64,000 nt of DNA, taken from assembly GCF_039023475.1 (NCBI RefSeq), contig NZ_JBCHVB010000001.1, positions 992,001 through 1,056,000 on the forward strand, in the 5' to 3' direction. The first letter of the stretch is position 1. Each line of letters starts with the position of its first letter. The translations under genes were made by a program, and so were the position numbers. The notes below the pieces were generated by a model, which was not told where the DNA came from, ran no database searches, and saw only the letters and a list, made by a program, of their open reading frames with translations. Of this stretch, positions 27,712-34,745 are shown piece after piece. The DNA is from Erwinia sp039023475 (GTDB lineage: Bacteria > Pseudomonadota > Gammaproteobacteria > Enterobacterales > Enterobacteriaceae).

Positions 27712-28452
27712 ATGCTCATGCCTCTGTTTTTTGTTTTACTCTCCAGCCTCAGCCTCAATGCTCTGGCAGCTGAGCCGCTTCGCTTTGCGACCACGGCCAA
27801 TAATCCCCCTTTTGAGTTTTATAATGCCCGTAACGAAATGGTCGGTTTTGATATCGACCTGGCGAAAACGCTCTGCAAAAGGCTGCAAAGAGAGTGTGTT
27901 ATCACCAATAACAGCTTTGAAATGCTGCTGCCTTCGCTAAAGTTTCTTCGCTACGATGCGGTTATTTCCAGCCTGAATATTACGGCTGAACGCAAAAAGC
28001 TGGTTGATTTCACCGATCCTTATCAGTCCAGTTCCAGCCTGATGGCGGTGACAAAAGGCCGCTACGATGAGATTGAGCAGCTGAAAGGTAAGCGCGTGGG
28101 CGTGGGCACGGCAACGACCCAGCAGGCCTGGTTAAACGCAGTCTGGCCCGGCATTGTCGCCGTGACCTATGATAATTATCAGAATGCGTTGCTGGATATG
28201 CGTAGCAGCCGCCTGGACGGAATTTTTGGCGATACGCTCGCCGTGCAGGCGCTGCTACAATCCCATCCGCAGCTGGAAAAGATCGGTAGCCCGGTCAAAG
28301 ACAGTCGGTATTTTGGCAATGGGCTGGCTATTGCGGTGCGCAAAGGCAACAGCGAGCTGAAAGCGCAGTTCAATGAGGCGCTGAAGGTTATGCAAGCTGA
28401 CGGTACGCTGGAGACGCTTAGGGCGCGCTGGTTCGGCCCTGATGATAGCTGA
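27712..28452 (+). CDS. ArtJ-like periplasmic amino-acid-binding protein (diverged paralogue)
   Basis: Periplasmic binding protein at the position of E. coli artJ, 246 aa. A signal peptide (MLMPLFFVLLSSLSLNALAA) precedes an SBP_bac_3 domain. ATG 27712 is preferred to TTG 27703 because AAGGA at 27698-27702 touches the TTG but is 9 bases from the ATG. The fold landmarks are kept (ATTANNPPFEFYN, FDIDLAKTLCKRL, GIFGDTLAV, YFGNGLAIAVRKGN), including the carboxylate-binding Arg (NITAER) and the Asp in FGDT. Ligand-side motifs differ from ArtI: SSLNITAER instead of AGMDITPER, and GTATTQQAW instead of QNGTTHQKY. It is an amino-acid binder of uncertain, possibly non-arginine, specificity that probably uses ArtQMP. 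Confidence 0.85.
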   Translation: MLMPLFFVLLSSLSLNALAAEPLRFATTANNPPFEFYNARNEMVGFDIDLAKTLCKRLQRECVITNNSFEMLLPSLKFLRYDAVISSLNITAERKKLVDFTDPYQSSSSLMAVTKGRYDEIEQLKGKRVGVGTATTQQAWLNAVWPGIVAVTYDNYQNALLDMRSSRLDGIFGDTLAVQALLQSHPQLEKIGSPVKDSRYFGNGLAIAVRKGNSELKAQFNEALKVMQADGTLETLRARWFGPDDS

Positions 28453-28531
28453 ACGGTACAGCAGTATAACTCCCCGGCAGGCGCTCTGCCTGCATCCTGC
28501 CGGCCGCGCGCGCCAAATCATCACGCCATTA

Positions 28532-29011
28532 TTAACGCGGATGATAAAAGCGACGGCTGCTTGCGGGCACAAACAGCAGCAATACTATTATCAGGTCAGG
28601 CAGTTTTTGCACCATGAGCTGGTGGAAAATATGCATATTGTTGGCACCGCTAACGCTGAATATTTCCGGATAAATCCAGCCCATAGAGGCAATACTCATA
28701 TAAATCAGCACCACCAACTGTGACAGTGCGTACCCCACCCGGCCCCAGTTTTTACCGCGCATTAGCGCAATGGCACAGCGCAACTCAATAAAAAACAGCA
28801 GCTGGCTGGCAATAAATATGAGCGTGGAGTCCCAGGCTTGCGCGCTGCGGTGAAGGAAATTCCTCAGCTCTTCAAAACCTAACTCATGAATTTGTAAAGC
28901 AACACTCAGACAGCGGATTGCAATGATTGCGATACCCGCCACCAGAACCGGAACGGGGATCGCTGACGGCGATTGCAGGACAGCCCGTCCTTCTCTGAGC
29001 ACTTCTGACAT
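28532..29011 (-). CDS. ybjO: Inner-membrane protein YbjO (DUF2593)
   Basis: Membrane protein of unknown function, 159 aa (E. coli 162). About four hydrophobic segments are visible. The best conserved parts match E. coli YbjO: FLHRSAQAWDSTLIFIASQLLFFIE, the motif YPEIFSVSG, and the C-terminus QKLPDLIIVLLLFVPASSRRFY. In E. coli ybjO directly follows potI and precedes rlmC. Here a 2.3-kb cassette separates it from potI, and rlmC is missing between it and the art genes. It is transcribed in the same direction as the pot operon. Confidence 0.85.
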   Translation of the reverse strand: MSEVLREGRAVLQSPSAIPVPVLVAGIAIIAIRCLSVALQIHELGFEELRNFLHRSAQAWDSTLIFIASQLLFFIELRCAIALMRGKNWGRVGYALSQLVVLIYMSIASMGWIYPEIFSVSGANNMHIFHQLMVQKLPDLIIVLLLFVPASSRRFYHPR

Positions 29012-29325
29012 GGCCCTTACCCTCCCTGATACATTTCCGCTTCATTATAGTGCAGCCGCGCCAGTCTGGGGTACCAGCATAAACCGCCCTCAAAAACACC
29101 GGCTAATTAATAAACACTATTGCGTTGGTGAATGGCAACTCCGCAATTAAAACCGCGCCAGTTCATAACGCAGGCTGAATAACAGAATTCCCCGTCATTG
29201 ATACAGCCTGGCACGATCCCTGCAACTGTTACAGCGAGCCATGTGCTTTCGATTAAGGCCAGTCAGGGGAATTCGTTATCCCCGATACGCTTATTGCTTC
29301 GTTTTTTTATTATGGGGAGGCTATT
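29012..29325. other. Intergenic region upstream of the yjiH-like cassette (314 bp)
   Basis: No gene. It contains the sigma54-type element at 29208-29224. About 60 bases upstream of that, a nested inverted repeat has outer arms ATTGCG (29119-29124) and CGCAAT (29142-29147), a possible activator site. A leader hairpin GGGGA/TCCCC lies at 29266-29283. The ybjO promoter on the minus strand should lie near the left end. Confidence 0.5.
29208..29224 (+). promoter_or_regulatory. Sigma54-type promoter (-24/-12)
   Basis: CTGGCACGATCCCTGCA matches the RpoN consensus YTGGCACGRNNNTTGCW with one mismatch (C for T before TGC). The invariant GG (29210-29211) and GC (29222-29223) are 10 bases apart, the required spacing. 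The predicted start is about 29235, giving a leader of about 90 bases to the TTG start at 29326. Confidence 0.6.
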
Positions 29326-29997
29326 TTGATTCATGAAAGCGAAACCAGTTCGGACAGAAAGTGGTCGCCGGGACCGGGGGCTTATCTGGCGCTGATTGTG
29401 GCCATTCTCTTTTTTTCCGGTTTATTCTTTAAACGGGAGGGGATGGCCTGGCTCGGCGCGTTCGACTTCACCACGCTCGGCGGCCAGTTCGGGAGCATTA
29501 CCGACGCGGCAAACAGCACCTTTGTCGGCAAAGGCGGCCTTGGCGCGAAGGCGGGTTTCCTGTTTGCCCTGTCGCTGGTTCCCACGGTTATGCTGGCGCT
29601 TGGGCTGCTGGAGATCTTTACCCACTACGGCGCTATACGTGCCGCACACCGGCTGCTGACGCCGCTACTGCGACCCATTTTAGGCATTCCGGGCCGTACC
29701 GGCCTGGCGCTGATAACCGATCTGCAAAGTACCGACGCCGGTGCAGCCCTGACGAAAGAGCTGTATGACGATAAGCAAATAACCAAAAAGGAAGTGGTGA
29801 TTATGGCCGCCTGGCAATATTCCGGTGCCGGCCTGATCAATAACTATTTCGCCATTGGTTCCGCCCTCTTTATTTCGCTTTCCCTGCCGGTGCTGGTGCC
29901 GCTGCTGGTGATGTTTGTCCTTAAATTTGTTGGCGCCGCCTTTGTCCGTCTGGTGCTGAATACCCTTTATCAGCGAGATTTCCCTCATGCAAAATAA
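29326..29997 (+). CDS. YjiH-like Gate-domain (nucleoside-recognition family) membrane protein
   Basis: Inner-membrane protein, 223 aa, similar to E. coli YjiH (227 aa). Several hydrophobic segments are present, with Gate-domain features such as RPILGIPGRTGLALITDLQSTDAGAALTKELYDDKQITKKE and AAWQYSGAGLINNYF. No substrate is established for YjiH; related SpmA/SpmB and nucleoside-transporter gate domains suggest a pore or transporter half. It starts at TTG 29326 with GGGGAGG 6 bases upstream; the nearby ATG at 29333 is out of frame. Its end overlaps the next gene by 11 bases, and the two proteins probably form a complex. First gene of a three-gene cassette behind a sigma54-type promoter. Confidence 0.8.
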   Translation: MIHESETSSDRKWSPGPGAYLALIVAILFFSGLFFKREGMAWLGAFDFTTLGGQFGSITDAANSTFVGKGGLGAKAGFLFALSLVPTVMLALGLLEIFTHYGAIRAAHRLLTPLLRPILGIPGRTGLALITDLQSTDAGAALTKELYDDKQITKKEVVIMAAWQYSGAGLINNYFAIGSALFISLSLPVLVPLLVMFVLKFVGAAFVRLVLNTLYQRDFPHAK

Positions 29998-30460
29998 GCC
30001 TGAAACCCTCATTTCGCACAATCCCTTTGATATCTTTGTCATCGGCGCCCGTAAGGGATTCCATATCGCTATTCATAATCTGATGCCCAATGTGGTGATG
30101 GCTTATGTGATTGCTGAAATACTGAACCTGCTGGGGGTAATGGGTTTTATCGGTCAGCTGTTCGCGCCGCTGATGGGATTATTTGGTCTGCCGGGCGAGG
30201 CGATTACCGTGCTGCTGACGGCATGGCTCTCCTCCTCTGCCGGCACCGGCGTGGCGGTCAGTCTGCTTGCCAAAGGCGTGCTGACCGGCGGGGAGATCAC
30301 TATTTTAACCCCGGCCATTTTTTTGCTGGGCTCGCAGCTACAGTATATGGGCCGCCTGTTGGGCGTCGCCGACGTGCCGAAAAAGTACTGGCCGCTACTG
30401 ATGCTGACCAGCATTCTTAACGCGACTGTCGCCATGTTGATTATGCGGTTCGTTGCCTGA
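29987..30460 (+). CDS. YjiG-like Gate-domain membrane protein
   Basis: Inner-membrane protein, 157 aa, similar to E. coli YjiG (153 aa) and to the SpmB half of the SpmA/SpmB pair. It shows an N-terminal cytosolic stretch (NPFDIFVIGARKGFHIAIHNLMPNVVMAYVIAEIL), the conserved PLMGLFGLPGEAITVLLTAWLSSSAGTGVAVSLL, and a pore-like TPAIFLLGSQLQYMGRLLGVADV. Its start lies inside the end of the yjiH-like gene (11-base overlap), so translation is coupled. In E. coli the yjiHG pair precedes the isoaspartyl dipeptidase gene iadA; here an unrelated hydrolase gene follows 25 bases later. Confidence 0.8.
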   Translation: MQNKPETLISHNPFDIFVIGARKGFHIAIHNLMPNVVMAYVIAEILNLLGVMGFIGQLFAPLMGLFGLPGEAITVLLTAWLSSSAGTGVAVSLLAKGVLTGGEITILTPAIFLLGSQLQYMGRLLGVADVPKKYWPLLMLTSILNATVAMLIMRFVA

Positions 30461-30485
30461 TTTTTTGTCAGAGGGAGAAATTGAC

Positions 30486-31589
30486 GTGCTAAACGTTTTT
30501 GAGCATTACGCCAGTCTGCATGAAATTCCCGAACTGGGCTTTCAGGAATTTAAAACTTCAGCCTATATCAGCCGCCACCTTAAAGCTGCTGGCTTCAGCG
30601 TTGAGGATAATTTCAATGCCACAACGGGCATCGTCGCCGTACTGGAGAGCGGCCAGCCCGGTCCTACGCTGGCCCTGCGTGCGGACATGGATGCGCTGGG
30701 CCACATTATTAACGGCGAGCCCTGCGCGCGACATACCTGTGGGCACGATGCGCACTCTTCCGTGGTGCTGAGTGCCGCCCAGGAACTGATCGCTGAAGGC
30801 GCGGTAAAACGGGGGCGCCTGAAGCTCATCTTCCAGCCCGCTGAGGAGCTGGGCACCGGCGCCCTGGCGATGATCGCAGGCGGCGCGATTGATGATGTGG
30901 ATATGATCCTCGGCTTCCACCTTCGTCCGGCAGAAGAGTGCGCCGTGGGGACAGCAATCCCGGCAGTGCGTTATTCAGCTTGCGTAACGCTGGAAGCGAC
31001 GATCCGTGGACTGACCGCACACGCGGCGCGCCCCCATCTCGGCATCAATGCGCTGGATGCCGCAGTAAGTGCGGTACAGGCGGTGAATGCGGTTCACATG
31101 GCGCCAGGTAAAAGCTGGAGCGCCAAGGCGACCCGCTTCCTCTGTGATGCTGGCGTAACCAACTCCATACCTGATGAAGCGCGTGTGGTCTTCGATCTGC
31201 GGGCGGGTGAGAATGAGGAGATGGCGCAGCTTCAGGAACGCGTGGAGCGGGCCATTAAAATGAGCGTGGCGGCCAGTGGCGCAACGGCAGAAGTGATGCT
31301 TCTTAAGGCGATGCCCGCCGCTGAAATTAGCGAGGAGATGACCGCCCTGATTGCCGAATCGATCGGCGAGGTGCTGGGTGAGGAAGCGCTGATGCCCACC
31401 CGGTCAACGCCCGGCAGCGAAGACTTTTTCCATTATGCCGTGCAGCGTCCGGCGGTGAAATCGGGCTTCTGGGGGCTGGGAACCGGACTGACGCCTGGTC
31501 TGCATCATCCGGAGATGCGCTTCGATCTCAACTCGCTGCCGATCGGCGTTAAAATTTTTAAAACCTGTGTGGTGAAAGTGCTGGGCTGA
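30486..31589 (+). CDS. M20 family metallo-amidohydrolase (N-acyl-amino-acid/peptide hydrolase)
   Basis: Cytosolic dizinc amidohydrolase of the M20D group (hippurate hydrolase, N-acyl-L-amino-acid and AbgA-like enzymes), 367 aa, no signal peptide. Metal-site motifs are in order: LRADMDAL, HTCGHDAHSSV (Cys and His ligands), QPAEELGTGA (catalytic and ligand Glu), GFHLRP, the dimerisation lid with GLTAHAARPHLGINALDA, and GSEDFFHYA near the end. The start is GTG 30486, with GAGGGAG 8 bases upstream; the frame opens at 30453 but that TTG overlaps the previous gene. The exact substrate is not deducible. The context (two membrane proteins, sigma54-type promoter) suggests uptake and cleavage of an acylated amino acid or peptide as a nitrogen source. 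Confidence 0.85.
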   Translation: MLNVFEHYASLHEIPELGFQEFKTSAYISRHLKAAGFSVEDNFNATTGIVAVLESGQPGPTLALRADMDALGHIINGEPCARHTCGHDAHSSVVLSAAQELIAEGAVKRGRLKLIFQPAEELGTGALAMIAGGAIDDVDMILGFHLRPAEECAVGTAIPAVRYSACVTLEATIRGLTAHAARPHLGINALDAAVSAVQAVNAVHMAPGKSWSAKATRFLCDAGVTNSIPDEARVVFDLRAGENEEMAQLQERVERAIKMSVAASGATAEVMLLKAMPAAEISEEMTALIAESIGEVLGEEALMPTRSTPGSEDFFHYAVQRPAVKSGFWGLGTGLTPGLHHPEMRFDLNSLPIGVKIFKTCVVKVLG

Positions 31590-31622
31590 AGAGAGGTAAG
31601 CTGAGCCTGTAGAGGATGTTGA

Positions 31623-31659
31623 AGAAAGCCTGTCCCACATGCGGACAGGCTTTCTTTTT
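31623..31659 (+). terminator. Terminator of the amidohydrolase cassette
   Basis: A perfect 13-base stem (31623-31635 and 31643-31655, AGAAAGCCTGTCC and its complement) with a 7-base loop and a T-run. It lies between the amidohydrolase gene and the convergent potI stop and may serve both. Confidence 0.85.
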
Positions 31660-31670
31660 GTACAGATTTA

Positions 31671-32519
31671 TCAGTGGCCCCCGCGCCGCGCCTTCTGAAT
31701 ATCCTTCAGCCGCTGCTTCTCTTCGTGGGCCATAAAGCGCCAGGCGATAAATCCCACGATACCCACCACAAAAAGAATCAGCGATGCCAGCGCGTTAATC
31801 TCCGGATTCACGCCGCGGCGCACCGTAGCAAAGATCTGCATCGGCAGCGTGGTGGCGCCCGGCCCGGTAACAAAGCTGGCGATCACCAGATCGTCCAGCG
31901 AAAGCGTAAACGCCAGCAGCCAGCCGGTTACGATAGCCGGGGCGATCATCGGCACGGTAATGACAAAGAACACCTTCAGCGGCGTGGCGCCGAGATCCAT
32001 TGCGGCTTCTTCAATGGAGCGATCGAGTTCGCGCAGGCGTGAATTGATCACCACCGCCACATAGGCAGTGCAGAACGTCACATGCGCCAGCCAGATGGTC
32101 AGCATGCCACGCTCGGCAGGCCAGCCAAAGGCGTTCCCCATCGCCACAAACAGCAGCAGCAGGGAGAGGCCGGTGATCACATCAGGCATTACCAGCGGTG
32201 CCGTCAGCATAAAGGCGAAACCGGTGGAGCCTTTAAAGCGCCCAAAGCGCACGATGATCACCGCAGCAATGGTGCCCAGCACGCAGGCCGCCGTCGCCGC
32301 CAGCGCGGCGATAGACAGACTCAGCGTAACGGCGCCGATCATCGCTTCATCCTGGAACAGCACTTTATACCAGTGCAGCGAGAAGCTTTCCCAGGCGGCC
32401 AGCTGTGATGAGTTAAATGAATAGACGACCAGCAGCAGCATCGGGGCATAAAGGAAGAAAAAGCACACCGCAAGAATGACGATGCGCCACGGCGAACGGA
32501 CTGTCGGTAATGTGCTCAT
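31671..32519 (-). CDS. potI: Putrescine ABC transporter permease PotI
   Basis: Inner-membrane permease of the PotFGHI putrescine importer, 282 aa (E. coli 281). The MetI-type layout has six membrane segments and an EAA loop (EEAAMDLGATPLKVFFVITVPMIAPAI). It overlaps potH by 4 bases (ATGA) and is the last gene of potFGHI. In E. coli ybjO follows directly; here a terminator and an oppositely oriented cassette follow. Confidence 0.97.
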   Translation of the reverse strand: MSTLPTVRSPWRIVILAVCFFFLYAPMLLLVVYSFNSSQLAAWESFSLHWYKVLFQDEAMIGAVTLSLSIAALAATAACVLGTIAAVIIVRFGRFKGSTGFAFMLTAPLVMPDVITGLSLLLLFVAMGNAFGWPAERGMLTIWLAHVTFCTAYVAVVINSRLRELDRSIEEAAMDLGATPLKVFFVITVPMIAPAIVTGWLLAFTLSLDDLVIASFVTGPGATTLPMQIFATVRRGVNPEINALASLILFVVGIVGFIAWRFMAHEEKQRLKDIQKARRGGH

Positions 32520-33481
32520 CCCTTCTCTCCTGTTTCCCGGTTCTGATGCTTATGAAACCAGATGATGGGCAAAATAAGGATCAGCAGGATAATCACCGCC
32601 AGCGCGGATGCCACCGGCCAGTCACGGTTATTAAAGAACTCCTGCCAGAGCACGCGGCCAATCATGATGCTGTCCGGTCCGCCAAGCAGCTCAGGGATAA
32701 CGTATTCGCCGACTGCCGGAATGAAAACCAGCATGGAACCGGCAATAATGCCGCCCTTAGTCAATGGCACAATCACGCTGAAAAAGGTCTTCAGCGGACG
32801 CGCGCCCAGATCCAGCGACGCTTCCACCAGCGAATAATCGATGCGGGTCAGCGCGGTATAAATCGGCAGCACCATAAATGGCAGATAGCAGTAAACGATA
32901 CCGATATAGACCGCCAGATTGGTATAAAGGATCGCCACGGGCTGATCGATAACGCCGGTCCACATCAGGAAACGATTCAGAATGCCGTTATTATTCAGGA
33001 TGCCCATCCAGGCATACACGCGCACCAGAAAGGAGGTCCACGATGGCAGGATCACCAGCAGCAGCAGAATATTGCGGGTGGAGGGCGCACTGTGCGCAAT
33101 GGCCCAGGCCAGCGGATAGCCAATCAGCAGGCAGATCAGGGTCGAAATCGCCGCCACCTGGATCGAATGCAGGTAGGCCTCCACATAAAGCGGATCCTCC
33201 GTCAGCGTCAGATAGTTGCCGAAGTTCATCACCATCGTCAGCTGTCCGTCAGCCCAGGAGAGCAGATCGGTATAGGGCGGGATCGCGCGGGCTATATCGG
33301 CAAAGCTGATTTTCAGCACGATCAAAAACGGCAGTAAGAAGAGGAGGATCAGCCAGAGATAAGGCAGCGCAATCACCAGCTTTCGCCCCTGCCTCATTTG
33401 CAGGCGGCCAAAAAACGCGGCGAGCGGCCCCACGGCGCGAGCGCGCGGTGGAGCCTTGGTGTCAGAAGAATGTTGACTCAT
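32516..33481 (-). CDS. potH: Putrescine ABC transporter permease PotH
   Basis: Permease partner of PotI, 321 aa (E. coli 317). About six transmembrane helices follow a cytosolic N-terminus (MSQHSSDTKAPPRARAVGPL). The EAA loop is VEASLDLGARPLKTFFSVIVPLTKGGI. It lies 10 bases after potG and overlaps potI by 4 bases, so the permease subunits are co-translated. Confidence 0.97.
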   Translation of the reverse strand: MSQHSSDTKAPPRARAVGPLAAFFGRLQMRQGRKLVIALPYLWLILLFLLPFLIVLKISFADIARAIPPYTDLLSWADGQLTMVMNFGNYLTLTEDPLYVEAYLHSIQVAAISTLICLLIGYPLAWAIAHSAPSTRNILLLLVILPSWTSFLVRVYAWMGILNNNGILNRFLMWTGVIDQPVAILYTNLAVYIGIVYCYLPFMVLPIYTALTRIDYSLVEASLDLGARPLKTFFSVIVPLTKGGIIAGSMLVFIPAVGEYVIPELLGGPDSIMIGRVLWQEFFNNRDWPVASALAVIILLILILPIIWFHKHQNRETGEKG

Positions 33482-33491
33482 GGTTCCCCCA

Positions 33492-34625
33492 CTACACCGT
33501 CAAAACCACACAGCTGTCCGCATCCCAGCAGAGACGCACTTCGTCTCCCCAGGTCGGGGCACCTTTGCGGAAACGGTGGGCGTTTTGCAGCTGGGCGCTG
33601 ATCATCTGGCCGCTGTGCAGCCGGACGTGATAGATAGAGAGATCGCCCAGATAGGCGATATGCACCACTTCGCCTACGGCAAAATTGCAGCCGTCCGCCG
33701 GAACGTTTTCACACAGCATCACTTTTTCAGGACGCAGCGCAACGTGAACCGGCACGCCGTCCGCTACCGCCGCGCTGAAATCGACCTTAAGAGGATGAAT
33801 AAGGCCGGGGCTGTCAATAATCAGCGCCTCTTCCTGGCGTTCGCGCAGCAGCCCTTCAAACAGATTGACCGAGCCGATAAACTCCGCGCTGTAGCGCGTG
33901 GTCGGATTCTCGTAAATCTCTTCCGGTTCGCCAATCTGCACAAATTTCCCACGGTTCATAATGGCGATGCGTCCCGCCATCGTCATCGCTTCTTCCTGAT
34001 CGTGCGTGACCATCACACAAGTCGCGCCGACACGCTCAAGAATGTCCACGACCTCAAGCTGCATACGATCGCGTAGCTTTTTATCCAGCGCGCCCATCGG
34101 CTCATCCAGCAGCAGCAGTTTAGGCCGCTTGGCCAGGCTGCGCGCCAGCGCCACGCGCTGCCGCTGACCGCCGGAAAGCTGATGCGGCTTACGCCGGGCG
34201 TACTCCTGCATATGTACCAGCGTCAGCATCTCCGCCACACGGCTGGCAATTTCCTCTTTGGGCAGGCGATCCTGCTTCAGGCCAAAGGCAATATTCTGCT
34301 CAACGGTCATATGCGGAAACAGCGCATAGGACTGAAACATCATATTGATGGGGCGCTGGTAAGGAGGCACATGAGAGAGATCCTGACCGTCGAGCACGAT
34401 CTGGCCCGAGGTCGGCGGCTCAAAGCCCGCCAGCATACGCAACAGCGTGGACTTTCCACAGCCTGAAGCGCCCAGCAGCGCGAAAATCTCGCCTTTGTAG
34501 ATCGTCAGATTGACATCATCAACCGCGTGCTGACCTTCAAAAGATTTGGTCAGATTGCGGATCTCAAGCAGAGGCGTCAGGGCCTTACCCGCTTTTTGCT
34601 GCGGACGGGGGATCGCGTCGTTCAC
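33492..34625 (-). CDS. potG: Putrescine ABC transporter ATP-binding protein PotG
   Basis: ATPase of the putrescine importer. With a GTG start at 34625 (MNDAIPRPQQKAGKALTPLLEI) the product is 377 aa, exactly the E. coli length. An ATG two codons earlier (34631) lies only 4 bases from GGAG, so GTG at 10 bases is preferred, though either is possible. Walker A GASGCGKST, signature LSGGQRQR and Walker B LLLLDEP are present, with a C-terminal TOBE domain (HVALRPEKVMLCE and IAYLGDLSIYHV). It is separated from potF by 120 bases that hold a terminator-like hairpin. Confidence 0.95.
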   Translation of the reverse strand: MNDAIPRPQQKAGKALTPLLEIRNLTKSFEGQHAVDDVNLTIYKGEIFALLGASGCGKSTLLRMLAGFEPPTSGQIVLDGQDLSHVPPYQRPINMMFQSYALFPHMTVEQNIAFGLKQDRLPKEEIASRVAEMLTLVHMQEYARRKPHQLSGGQRQRVALARSLAKRPKLLLLDEPMGALDKKLRDRMQLEVVDILERVGATCVMVTHDQEEAMTMAGRIAIMNRGKFVQIGEPEEIYENPTTRYSAEFIGSVNLFEGLLRERQEEALIIDSPGLIHPLKVDFSAAVADGVPVHVALRPEKVMLCENVPADGCNFAVGEVVHIAYLGDLSIYHVRLHSGQMISAQLQNAHRFRKGAPTWGDEVRLCWDADSCVVLTV

Positions 34626-34670
34626 TACCATTATTCTCCGGCGCTTAACGGATGACGGCCCACAGGCCGT

Positions 34671-34709
34671 AAAAAAGACAAAACAGAGGCCGGTCACTGC
34701 ACCTCTGTT
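34671..34709 (-). terminator. Terminator-like hairpin between potF and potG
   Basis: On the minus strand, AACAGAGG and CCTCTGTT (34702-34709 and 34682-34689) form an 8-base stem with a 12-base loop, followed by TTGTCTTTTTT. It lies 36 bases after the potF stop. It can act as a partial terminator that lowers potGHI expression relative to potF, or as a 3'-end stabiliser. Confidence 0.6.
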
Positions 34710-34745
34710 GTTTAGTCAACAGCGAGCCGCGCCCGCTCTGGTCAG

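Noticed and set aside
32510..33337. Long plus-strand frame (275 codons) opposite potH
   Set aside because: Antisense shadow of a well-conserved permease gene. The translation is rich in Q, H and R, typical of such shadows.
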